In this document: one piece after another, positions 1 through 6,480 of the stretch | Layout: every line of letters begins with the position of its first letter | Position numbering within the stretch: the first letter of the stretch is position 1 | Assembly (NCBI GenBank): GCA_964472725.1 | Contig: CAYYLZ010000065.1 | Coordinates: 1 to 10,825, forward strand | DNA: 10,825 nt | Origin: RGIG6375 sp964472725 | GTDB taxonomy: Bacteria; Bacillota; Clostridia; Oscillospirales; Oscillospiraceae | Direction of reading: 5' to 3' | Position numbers and translations under genes: made by a program | Notes under the pieces: generated by a model | What the model saw: the letters and a program-made list of their open reading frames with translations, nothing else | What the model was told of the DNA's origin: nothing | The model's database searches: none

Positions 1-585
1 AAGCCCGAGATGTGCTCCTTCGACCCCAACACCATCAACTGGGCAAACAGCTACATCTTCGAGAACAGCCCCCGCTTCCTCAACAAGCTGGCTCAGGAAG
101 TTGTAAAGCACGATATCAAGCCCGAGTTCGAAGTATTTGACACCGGTCACATCGACAGCGTTATGTACTATGTCAACAAGCATGGCATTCCCCAGCCTCC
201 CCACATCCAGTTCATCATGGGCGTAGGCGGCTCCATGCCCGGCACCACCGAGAACCTGGCATTCCTTGTAAACAAGCTGCCCGCAGGCGCTACCTGGTCT
301 GTTTCCGGTATCGGCAAGGCTCACATGCCCATGCTGCTTGCCGGTCTGGCTCTGGGCTGCGACGGTCTGCGCGTTGGCCTCGAGGACAATATCCTCTATG
401 GTAAGGACGCAGAAGGCAACAAGATCATCGCTACCAACAAGATGCTCGTAGAGCGCGCTGTTGAGATGGCAAAGCTGGCCGGCCGCGAGATCGCTACCGC
501 CGACGAGGCAAGAGAGATCCTCGGCATCACCCGCAACTGCCTGCGTGACGAAGTCACCGGCGAAGTTACCTACACTGAGGAGTAA
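1..585 (+). CDS. kce: 3-keto-5-aminohexanoate cleavage enzyme (Kce / BKACE family), 5'-truncated
   Basis: The reading frame is open from base 1 and gives 194 C-terminal residues; the N-terminus, which should carry the His-X-His zinc ligands, lies upstream of the window. The fragment has hallmarks of the BKACE (DUF849) family: EFEVFDTGH (residues 43-50 of the fragment and just before), the glycine-rich MGVGGSMPGTTEN stretch (73-85), and RVGLEDN (124-130). The Arg, Glu and Asp of that last motif match the catalytic Arg, zinc-binding Glu and Asp known in Kce. The family enzyme condenses 3-keto-5-aminohexanoate with acetyl-CoA to give acetoacetate and 3-aminobutyryl-CoA in lysine fermentation. 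BKACE members use various beta-keto acids, so the substrate is taken from context: CoA-transferase genes follow directly. The stop is TAA at 583-585, with 74 bases to the next gene. Family assignment is firm; the lysine substrate is likely but inferred. Confidence 0.9.
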   Translation, partial: KPEMCSFDPNTINWANSYIFENSPRFLNKLAQEVVKHDIKPEFEVFDTGHIDSVMYYVNKHGIPQPPHIQFIMGVGGSMPGTTENLAFLVNKLPAGATWSVSGIGKAHMPMLLAGLALGCDGLRVGLEDNILYGKDAEGNKIIATNKMLVERAVEMAKLAGREIATADEAREILGITRNCLRDEVTGEVTYTEE

Positions 586-600
586 TTATCACTTGAACGA

Positions 601-636
601 TACCGCTCCGGGCGCACCGGTGCGTCCGGAGCGGTA
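601..636 (+). promoter_or_regulatory. intra-operon hairpin between kce and the CoA-transferase genes
   Basis: Bases 601-616 pair with 621-636 to give a 16-bp stem around the loop CCGG. The only non-Watson-Crick pair is a G-U (612 with 625). No T-run follows, so it does not look like an intrinsic terminator; the ribosome binding site of the next gene starts about ten bases later. An mRNA-stabilising or processing hairpin that sets different levels of the kce and transferase messages is the most likely role. The structure is seen directly; the role is inferred. Confidence 0.7.
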
Positions 637-659
637 CTATGTAGAAAGGAAGATATATC

Positions 660-1379
660 ATGGCTAAGGATAAAGTCGTTTCCATTGAAAAGGCTATGGA
701 AATGATCCATGACGGACAGACCCTCATGGTTCCCGGCTTCGTTAACTGCGGCGTTCCCCAGACCCTCATTGCCGCCATCATGAAGAAGGGCTGCAAGAAT
801 TTTAACATCATCTCCAACAACACCAGCGTTAAGGGCAAGGGCATCGGCAAGCTCGTTCACGCTGAGGCTATCAAGCACATCACCTGCTCTCACATCGGCA
901 ACAACGTAGAGACCGTTGAGAAGGTCGTAAACGGCGAGATCAACGTTACCTTCGTTCCCCAGGGCACTCTCTGCGAGCGTATGCGCGCAGGCGGTGCAGG
1001 CATCGGCGGCGTTCTCACTCCCACCGGTCTCGGCACTCCCATGCAGGACGGCAAGCAGGTCCTCGAGTGGGACAGCGAGAAGGGCGAGTATAAGTTCGTT
1101 ACCGACGCTGACCCCATCAAGGGCAAGCGCTTTATCCTCGAGCTGCCCCTCCATGCCGACGTAGCTCTTATCCACGCATGGAAGGCTGACAGAATAGGCA
1201 ACGTTGTCTATCACAGAACTGCCCGTAACTTCAACCCCATCATGGCTACCGCTGCTGACTTCGTTATCGTTGAGGCAGAGGAGATCGTTGAGGTTGGCGA
1301 GCTGGATCCCGATATCATCGTAACCCCCAGCTGCGTAGTTGATATGATAGTACAGGCTAATCCGGAGGACAGAAACTGA
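660..1379 (+). CDS. atoD: acetoacetate/butyrate-type CoA-transferase, subunit A
   Basis: This 239-residue protein is the alpha subunit of a family I (two-subunit, Glu-dependent) CoA-transferase. It has the glycine-rich start VPGFVNCGVPQTLI (residues 24-37), SNNTSVKGKGIGKLV (52-66) and the strongly conserved VPQGTLCERMRAGGAGIGGV (99-118). Length is within the usual 215-240. With subunit B it exchanges CoA between acyl groups in the cytoplasm; beside Kce, the expected reaction is butyryl-CoA plus acetoacetate giving butyrate plus acetoacetyl-CoA. The ATG at 660 follows an AAAGGA ribosome binding site (645-650). The gene ends in TGATG, so its stop shares one base with the start of the next gene, as expected for subunits made in equal amounts. 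Lysine codons are almost all AAG, in keeping with high expression. The exact acyl donor cannot be read from sequence; ctfA and scoA are alternative names. Confidence 0.92.
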   Translation: MAKDKVVSIEKAMEMIHDGQTLMVPGFVNCGVPQTLIAAIMKKGCKNFNIISNNTSVKGKGIGKLVHAEAIKHITCSHIGNNVETVEKVVNGEINVTFVPQGTLCERMRAGGAGIGGVLTPTGLGTPMQDGKQVLEWDSEKGEYKFVTDADPIKGKRFILELPLHADVALIHAWKADRIGNVVYHRTARNFNPIMATAADFVIVEAEEIVEVGELDPDIIVTPSCVVDMIVQANPEDRN

Positions 1380-2032
1380 TGACTAATAGAGAATTTATTG
1401 CACAGAGAACCGCCAAGTTCTTCGAGGACGGCGACGTTGTAAACCTGGGCATCGGTATGCCCACCATGTGCCTTGATTATCTGCCCGAGGGCATTGACAT
1501 TTGGATCGAGTCTGAGAACGGCGTTCTCGGTCTTGCAGGCGCTCCCGAAAACGAAGAGGACGGCGATATCGATATCGTTGACGCTTCCGGCCACGTTTCC
1601 ACCATGCGTGAAGGCGGCTGCTGCTTCAGCAGCTTCGATTCTTTCGGCCTTATTCGCGGCGGTCACGTTGCAGCTACCGTTCTCGGCGCTTACGAGGTAG
1701 ACCAGGAAGGCAACCTCGCCAACTGGATGGTGCCCGGCAAGACCTGCGCAGGTATGGGCGGCGCCATGGACCTGGTTTCCGGCGCAAAGAAGGTGCTCAT
1801 CATGATGGAGCACTGCGATAAGTACGGTAATCCCAAGATCCTGAAGAAGTGCACTCTGCCCCTGACCGCAGCAAACGAGGTTGACTATGTTATCACCGAG
1901 CTCTGCGTTCTGCACTGCACTCCCGAAGGCCTTGTTCTTGAAGAGCTTGCTCCCGATGTGACCGTCGAGGAAGTTGTTTCCAAGACCGGCGCAGACCTCA
2001 TTATTCCTGAAAAGATTGGAAGTATGGTGTAA
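1379..2032 (+). CDS. atoA: acetoacetate/butyrate-type CoA-transferase, subunit B
   Basis: The 217-residue beta subunit carries the catalytic glutamate in the motif ESENGVLG (Glu46 of the SENG core); in this family it forms the glutamyl-CoA thioester intermediate. NLGIGMPT (22-29) and the GGHV/GAYEVDQEGNLANW region (about residues 96-119) are also typical. It pairs with the upstream alpha subunit, with which it overlaps by one base. The ribosome binding site GGAGG lies inside the end of subunit A (about 1363-1367). The stop TAA ends at 2032 and the transporter ATG begins at the very next base, so translation of the three genes is probably coupled. The reaction inferred from context is the last butyrate-forming step of lysine fermentation; acetyl-CoA or other short acyl-CoAs are possible partners. 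Confidence 0.93.
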   Translation: MTNREFIAQRTAKFFEDGDVVNLGIGMPTMCLDYLPEGIDIWIESENGVLGLAGAPENEEDGDIDIVDASGHVSTMREGGCCFSSFDSFGLIRGGHVAATVLGAYEVDQEGNLANWMVPGKTCAGMGGAMDLVSGAKKVLIMMEHCDKYGNPKILKKCTLPLTAANEVDYVITELCVLHCTPEGLVLEELAPDVTVEEVVSKTGADLIIPEKIGSMV

Positions 2033-3448
2033 ATGAATAGCCCTATGATGATAGTCGGCCTGGTCATCAGCATCGTTGCCATAGTCGGCCTGGCCATCGG
2101 CACCGGCATGAAAAAGAAAAAATCCGGCGGCAAGATCGGCTTCGGCGTAGTAGCCGGACTGATAATGGGTACTCTGGTCGGCGGTTCTTCCACCGTTGGT
2201 ACTGCCCAGCTTGCCTATAATTACGGTATGTCCGCCTGGTGGTTCACCCTTGGCGCATCTCTTGCCTGCCTGGTGCTGGCATTGGTATATACCAAGCCTC
2301 TCAGAAAGAACGGCAATGCAACCCTGGTGGGTATGGTAGCTCAGGAATACGGCCCCAAGGCCGGTATGGCCGCAACCATTCTCAACTCGGTCGGCACCTT
2401 CATCAATATTCTGTCCCAGCTTTTGGCGGCGTCTGCCGTTGTGCTGGTCATTTGGCCCAATATGGGCACCGTATGGACAATAATCATCTCCGCCGTGGTC
2501 ATGATCCTTTACGTCGTCTTTGGCGGCGCCAAGGGTGCGGGCATCGTGGGCATACTGAAGCTTTGCCTTCTCTATGTTTCCATGGTAACCTGCGGTATCC
2601 TTGCCCTTAACCACATCGGCGGCATCGGTGGCCTCAAGTCTGCCATCAACACCTTCAGCGCGGAAACCGGCCGCAATTTTGCAAGCCTGTTCTGCCGCGG
2701 CGTTGGCACTGACCTCGGCGCCTGCGTAAGCCTTATCCTCGGCGTTCTGACTACTCAGACCTACGCTCAGGCTGTGCTTTCCGCAAAGTCCGACGGACAG
2801 GCAAAGGCCGGCGCTATTATCAGCACCTGCCTCATTCCCGCCATCGGTATTTTCGGCATCATTGTCGGTCTTTACATGAGAACTGTCACCGATCCCGCAA
2901 CCTTTGTTGCCAAGACCGCGCTGACCAGCTTCATTCTCGAGTATTCCGGCATGCCTGATGTTCTTGCGGGTGTGGTTCTCGGTACTCTCTTCATCGCCTC
3001 CGTCGGCACCGGCGCAGGCCTTGCTCTGGGTATCGCCACCGTTATCAACCGCGAGCTTATCCAGAAGAGAGGCGGCGAGCATAAGCTCTCCGCAGACACC
3101 ATGAACAAGCTGCTCATCATCGTAGTGCTTGCTCTTGCCACCGCTCTCTCCTGCACTCCCATCGGAGACACTATCCTCAAGTTCGCCTTCATGTCCATGG
3201 GCCTGAGAGGCTGCACGGTCTTTGCACCGCTCTGCTTCCTCATTTGGGCAAAGGGCAAGATAAGCGGCAACTATGCCTTTATCTCCATTGTAGGCGGCTC
3301 CGTGGTTGCGCTCATTCTCGGCGTGCTCAACCTCTTTGAGGTCATCGCACTGCCCTGCGACGCGGTATTCCCCGGTATCGCCGTTGGCCTGGTGGTCATG
3401 TTCATCGGCCTTGCGTCCGGCAGAAAGACCACTACCCTCGCAAAGTAA
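2033..3448 (+). CDS. sodium:solute symporter (SSS/SSF family), probably serving the lysine fermentation pathway
   Basis: This 471-residue integral membrane protein has about 13 hydrophobic segments, roughly at residues 4-24, 37-50, 67-87, 113-140, 146-163, 170-193, 227-243, 259-280, 308-338, 358-374, 384-404, 413-436 and 444-462. Family-like signatures are GGSSTVGTAQLAYNYGMSAWW (50-70), the TQTYAQAVLSAKSDGQAKAG segment (241-260), which matches the Q-x-x-x-Q/R loop of SSS carriers, and IASVGTGAGLALGIATVINR (321-340), where one sodium site lies in this fold. A short basic stretch KKKK (27-30) sits after the first helix. It abuts the CoA-transferase gene with no gap and is last in the operon before a strong terminator. 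Lysine or a related amine/keto acid import is a contextual guess; carboxylate transport is an alternative. Family is fairly sure, substrate unknown. Confidence 0.8.
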   Translation: MNSPMMIVGLVISIVAIVGLAIGTGMKKKKSGGKIGFGVVAGLIMGTLVGGSSTVGTAQLAYNYGMSAWWFTLGASLACLVLALVYTKPLRKNGNATLVGMVAQEYGPKAGMAATILNSVGTFINILSQLLAASAVVLVIWPNMGTVWTIIISAVVMILYVVFGGAKGAGIVGILKLCLLYVSMVTCGILALNHIGGIGGLKSAINTFSAETGRNFASLFCRGVGTDLGACVSLILGVLTTQTYAQAVLSAKSDGQAKAGAIISTCLIPAIGIFGIIVGLYMRTVTDPATFVAKTALTSFILEYSGMPDVLAGVVLGTLFIASVGTGAGLALGIATVINRELIQKRGGEHKLSADTMNKLLIIVVLALATALSCTPIGDTILKFAFMSMGLRGCTVFAPLCFLIWAKGKISGNYAFISIVGGSVVALILGVLNLFEVIALPCDAVFPGIAVGLVVMFIGLASGRKTTTLAK

Positions 3449-3460
3449 CGTATATCTGTA

Positions 3461-3499
3461 AAAATCCACTCTTTCCAACGGAAAGGGTGGATTTTTTTT
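3461..3499 (+). terminator. intrinsic terminator of the kce-CoA-transferase-symporter operon
   Basis: Bases 3461-3476 pair with 3480-3495 (16 bp, one G-U) around the three-base loop AAC, and the right arm runs into eight consecutive T (3492-3499). It begins 12 bases after the transporter stop. The A-rich left arm means it could also stop transcription arriving on the other strand. Confidence 0.93.
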
Positions 3500-3560
3500 G
3501 TTATCATATGAAATATATACGCTTATTTTCCGTCTTGTTTGACAGAGAGGAGGAATAACT

Positions 3561-4118
3561 ATGGAAGATATGGAGATCATCGAGCTGTACTGGCAGCGAG
3601 ATGAGCGCGCCGTCAAGGAGTCTGATACCAAATACGGCCGCCTTTGCCGGAGCATTGCGCTGCGACTGCTGAATAGCATGGAAGACAGCGATGAGTGCGT
3701 GAGCGATACATGGCTGCGGGCATGGAATACCATGCCGCCCCAGCGTCCCGAAATACTCCGCGCCTTCTTTGCCAAAATAACACGCAACCTTGCCCTTGAC
3801 CGCTGCCGCCGAAGTGCGGCGCAGAAGCGGGGCGGGGGAGAAGTGAACGCGGCGCTTGAGGAATTGAGCGGCTGCGTTTCCGGCGGCGACCTTGAAACCG
3901 AGATGGAGCGCCGTGAGCTTGTCCGTGTGCTCAATGACTTCCTGCACAGCCTCGGCGAGCAGGAGCGGAAGATATTTCTGCGGCGGTACTGGTTGGCGGA
4001 GAGCGTTTCCGTTATCGCCAAGGGCTGCGGAATGTCGGCAAACGCAGTCAGCTTGCGCCTTATGCGCCTGCGCGCAAAGCTGAAGGAGCATTTGGAGAGG
4101 GAGGAGGTAAGCATATGA
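3561..4118 (+). CDS. ECF-type sigma-70 family RNA polymerase sigma factor
   Basis: The 185-residue protein has the two-domain layout of extracytoplasmic-function sigma factors. Region 2 covers about residues 8-82, with DECVSDTWLRAWNTMPP (44-60) and FFAKITRNLALDRCRR (69-84). A variable linker follows (85-115). Region 4 is at about 116-176, with LGEQERKIFLRRYW (131-144) and the helix-turn-helix VIAKGCGMSANAVSLRLMRLR (151-171). It would direct RNA polymerase to a small regulon in response to an envelope or external signal. The start at 3561 has a strong AGAGGAGGAA ribosome binding site (3545-3554). Its last four bases overlap the start of the next gene (ATGA), the usual arrangement for a sigma factor and its anti-sigma partner. 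I could not identify its own promoter. The regulon and signal are unknown. Confidence 0.9.
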   Translation: MEDMEIIELYWQRDERAVKESDTKYGRLCRSIALRLLNSMEDSDECVSDTWLRAWNTMPPQRPEILRAFFAKITRNLALDRCRRSAAQKRGGGEVNAALEELSGCVSGGDLETEMERRELVRVLNDFLHSLGEQERKIFLRRYWLAESVSVIAKGCGMSANAVSLRLMRLRAKLKEHLEREEVSI

Positions 4119-5962
4119 CAGCCTTTGACATTATGGACGCATTAAACGATGTGGACGAAAAGCTGCTTGACGCGGCGCTGGAGGAAAAAACAGCCCGACA
4201 CAGCCGACGATATGTGAAAATCGTCGCAGCCGCAGTGATAGCGGCGGCGCTGCTCATCGGCGGGGCAATTGCCGCAAGCAGCGACGGCTTTCTTTCCGAG
4301 CTTTTCGGTGAGAGCTATGATATAATCGGCGACTATGTAATGATGGAGCCCATCAGCGTGGAAAACGAATATGCCCGCCTTACCGTAGAAAGTGCCCTCT
4401 CCGACGGTTTCAATGCCTACATTATCTATTCCGTGGAACGCCTTGATGGCGGTACGATAGAAAATATGGGGCTTGAAATGGAGACAAATCCTATATATGA
4501 GTCTCAAAATACCAAGTACGGCGGGCATTTCACAGAACCATTTGTAACCGGCAAGGAAACCCCGCAGAAGCAGTGGTATAAGCTGTACCGCAGCGGTGAC
4601 ACCGGTCTGGTGGGTATGGAAATACGCCTGTTCGGACTGAGAAACTGGGAAACTGAAGAGAGGGTAAATTTCGGTGAGTTGAAGCAGGAAATCACCTTCA
4701 AGGAGAGCCCGCTGAAAATAGGCGGACCCGGAGGCGACCCAATGGGCGGTGAGGTTTACACAAAAGTAATCCTTTCTCCTCTTGGCTTGCGTATAAGGGC
4801 AAGGGTGAATCTTAATCCGCTTACTCCCAATGGCAGCGGAGAAATGGCACAGCCGGAGTATATAAGCGAAGCAAACTGCAGCGCGGTACTAATTTATAAA
4901 GACGGCAGCAGAAGTGAAATTACAGAGCCGCTTTACCGCAGATTTGCAGCGATGCGCTACGATATTGTAGCCAACTTTGCCGAGCCGGTGGATATAGAGC
5001 AGGTAGATGCTATAGAGATAGACGGCCTGCGCTATGAGCTGGAGTACGGTGAGCTCGATGATTATACTATGCAATGGAAATCCGGTGACGGTTATTTGGC
5101 AATGCAGCGGGAATACGTTTACAGCGACCATGAACCTGTTTATCCCGAGATAAGCTCCCGGAGTGATAATCTGACGATAGACCTTGAAAGCATATGGACA
5201 GACGGCAGCGAGGTTGGAATGTTCCTGCTGGTGGAGTCACTTTCGGACGTAAGAGACCGGACGTGGATCGTACCGTATAGCTACAATGGCTATATGGAGA
5301 TCGTTGCCCTTGACAAGAAGGGAGAAAAACTGGCGGTCAGTGCGGAATTTGTCAATGTGAGCAAGCTGGAGGACGGTCGCGGCCTTTACGGTTACATTAT
5401 TCATATCGGCGGCGATGCGGAAAAGCTGATTATCAACGCAGACGGCGCGGAAATGAATATCCCGCTGAATATGAAAAAGCTTAAAAGAATGCCCCAGGGT
5501 GAACCTTATACCGAGCCACCGCGTGAGATAGACAAGGATAACAAAACCGATATGTATAAGGATCATTACGATCATCTTTTCGGCGACCGAGACCTGCCGC
5601 GGGTGGATATTACCGCGGATAACGGGGAATACGGCATTACTGTAGAATATATGTGGCAGTTCGTGAGCGGAGGCAAAGGTCAGTTCAAGGCTATGGTGCG
5701 CTGCGAGCGGCTTGACGGTGAGGAGTATGACCGCTCCACACCTCGAAAAGAGCTTGAAATAGGTGTTGTGTTCGACGGAGAATACCGCGCAGCTACCTCG
5801 GTTTCGGGTGGCTTCGGACTAAATTGGTTTGAAGATGATATACGTTACTCTGCCGCGGATATAGATTACGAATTCCGCAGCGGTGCTCGCGATACCGTGC
5901 GCCTTACATGGATTCCGCCATCGGGCGAGCGTATTGTGCTGGATATCCCGGTGGATAATTGA
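4115..5962 (+). CDS. probable anti-sigma factor: single-pass membrane protein with large repeat-bearing ectodomain (DUF4179-like)
   Basis: This 615-residue protein has a short N-terminal cytoplasmic part (1-32, starting MTAFDIMDALNDVDEKLLDA, then basic ARHSRRYVK), one membrane helix at about 34-54, and some 560 residues outside. The N-terminal LMDAL-like helix plus a single helix is what is seen in Clostridial anti-sigma proteins paired with ECF factors, often with a DUF4179 outer domain; this is recalled, not searched. The ectodomain is acidic, beta-rich and has only two cysteines. Three segments look alike: 82-114, 347-380 and 499-535, each with a (L/I)T(V/I) strand, then a small-residue turn and a strand ending VERLDGG-, VESLSD- or CERLDGE-like. 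Translation starts inside the sigma gene (4-base overlap) after a GGAGGAGGT-type site. Lysine codons are mixed AAA/AAG, unlike the operon upstream. Cytoplasmic sigma binding is inferred from gene order. Confidence 0.75.
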   Translation: MTAFDIMDALNDVDEKLLDAALEEKTARHSRRYVKIVAAAVIAAALLIGGAIAASSDGFLSELFGESYDIIGDYVMMEPISVENEYARLTVESALSDGFNAYIIYSVERLDGGTIENMGLEMETNPIYESQNTKYGGHFTEPFVTGKETPQKQWYKLYRSGDTGLVGMEIRLFGLRNWETEERVNFGELKQEITFKESPLKIGGPGGDPMGGEVYTKVILSPLGLRIRARVNLNPLTPNGSGEMAQPEYISEANCSAVLIYKDGSRSEITEPLYRRFAAMRYDIVANFAEPVDIEQVDAIEIDGLRYELEYGELDDYTMQWKSGDGYLAMQREYVYSDHEPVYPEISSRSDNLTIDLESIWTDGSEVGMFLLVESLSDVRDRTWIVPYSYNGYMEIVALDKKGEKLAVSAEFVNVSKLEDGRGLYGYIIHIGGDAEKLIINADGAEMNIPLNMKKLKRMPQGEPYTEPPREIDKDNKTDMYKDHYDHLFGDRDLPRVDITADNGEYGITVEYMWQFVSGGKGQFKAMVRCERLDGEEYDRSTPRKELEIGVVFDGEYRAATSVSGGFGLNWFEDDIRYSAADIDYEFRSGARDTVRLTWIPPSGERIVLDIPVDN

Positions 5963-5978
5963 TAATTGATAATTGATA
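5954..5978 (+). repeat. tandem heptamer repeat across the stop codon
   Basis: The heptamer GATAATT occurs three times in a row (5954-5960, 5961-5967, 5968-5974) followed by a partial GATA. It spans the TGA stop (5960-5962) of the anti-sigma gene and supplies a further in-frame TAA at 5963. It may be simple slippage or the edge of an inserted repeat; no function is evident. Confidence 0.75.
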
Positions 5979-5980
5979 GG

Positions 5981-6012
5981 GGCGCGTCCGGTTTAATCGG
6001 ACGCGCCTGCTT
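5981..6012 (+). terminator. probable intrinsic terminator of the sigma/anti-sigma operon
   Basis: GGCGCGTCCG (5981-5990) pairs perfectly with 5998-6007 around the loop GTTTAAT, making a 10-bp, very GC-rich stem 18 bases after the stop. The following run is only TGCTTTTATATTT, a weak T-tract, so termination is likely but may be leaky. Confidence 0.75.
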
Positions 6013-6029
6013 TTATATTTACTTAATAT

Positions 6030-6317
6030 ACCGTCATTCCGAGTGTTAACGAGGAATCACTCGGGCGAACGGTGGGCAGGAACAGTTATCGCCGCATAAG
6101 CGGTATCGTGTAAAATGTAAAACCAACCTCGTAGGGAACGCTCTTGAGCGTTCCGCTTGGGGCAATATGGTTGGCGGTGACGATAACGCGGAAAAATAAA
6201 AAAACATTGTGTCATTCAGAGGGCGCAGCCCGAAGAATCCCCTATGTAGTCGCAGGGCAGTGGTTGCTGCTGTGTACCATTCAACCGGGGGATTCCTCGC
6301 GGGCTCGGAATGACGGT
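6030..6317. repeat. MITE-like or REP-like intergenic element with 14-bp terminal inverted repeats
   Basis: The first 14 bases (6030-6043, ACCGTCATTCCGAG) are the exact inverse of the last 14 (6304-6317). A second block, GAGGAATC at 6051-6058, is matched by GATTCCTC at 6291-6298, so the ends form an interrupted 22-bp inverted repeat. A third copy of the end motif, GTCATTCAGAG then GAAGAATCCCC, lies inside at 6211-6242 and pairs with 6287-6314 as a smaller stem. No transposase or convincing reading frame is inside, and I see no clear target-site duplication. Similar GTCATTCCGAG...GAGGAATC sequences are common between genes of gut Clostridia, as far as I recall. It could be a non-autonomous mobile element or a structured intergenic repeat. 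Confidence 0.7.
6104..6185. repeat. nested imperfect palindrome within the intergenic element
   Basis: The core GGAACGCTC (6135-6143) and GAGCGTTCC (6146-6154) are a perfect 9-bp inverted repeat with a two-base centre. Further out, CCAACC (6123-6128) matches GGTTGG (6169-6174), and TATCGT (6104-6109) matches ACGATA (6180-6185), so the whole block is an imperfect palindrome about 80 bases long. It sits in the left half of the larger inverted-repeat element and could be a second repeat unit joined to it. Confidence 0.6.
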
Positions 6318-6380
6318 GGAGTGTGGTGAATTCCTCGCAGGGGAAGGTTAAACGCAAACTTCCAATTCCACAACAAAATA

Positions 6381-6415
6381 AATCGACCTTTTCAGTGATG
6401 AAAGGGTCGATTTTT
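6381..6415 (+). terminator. intrinsic terminator in the intergenic region upstream of the radical SAM gene
   Basis: Bases 6381-6394 pair with 6399-6412 (14 bp, one G-U) around a GTGA loop of the GNRA type; Ts flank the right arm (6411-6415). It stands about 420 bases after the last stop codon with no gene in between, beyond the inverted-repeat element. It may be the original end of the sigma/anti-sigma transcript, now separated from it, or it may insulate the next promoter. The A-rich left side could make it bidirectional. Confidence 0.8.
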
Positions 6416-6416
6416 A

Positions 6417-6445
6417 TTGTGTTCAGGGTAAAATTACGGTATAAT
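6417..6445 (+). promoter_or_regulatory. probable sigma-A promoter for the radical SAM gene
   Basis: A perfect TATAAT lies at 6440-6445, 35 bases before the ATG. Seventeen bases upstream is TTGTGT (6417-6422), a weak -35 match (3 of 6). It lies directly behind the terminator, so the downstream gene probably has its own start of transcription. The -10 is convincing, the -35 is not. Confidence 0.6.
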
Positions 6446-6480
6446 TATTAAATTAAAGTACAATAGCACGAGGTGAAACC

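Noticed and set aside
570..1214. A 214-codon minus-strand frame opposite the CoA-transferase alpha subunit
   Set aside because: It is a shadow of a highly expressed, codon-biased + strand gene, with no family resemblance.
3539..3544. A perfect TTGACA before the sigma factor gene, considered as a -35 box
   Set aside because: The matching -10 would fall inside the first codons of the gene, and the ribosome binding site follows at once; no -10-like sequence is at the right distance.
1211..4114. A 967-codon open frame on the minus strand running against the CoA-transferase, symporter and sigma factor genes
   Set aside because: It is antisense to three well-recognised genes, crosses the terminator at 3461-3499, has low-complexity composition and matches no family I know. 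It arises from the GC-rich codon bias of the + strand genes.
6144..6329. A 61-codon + strand frame inside the inverted-repeat element, and a 103-codon minus-strand frame at 6046-6357
   Set aside because: Both lie wholly within the repeat structure, and neither has a convincing ribosome binding site or family resemblance.
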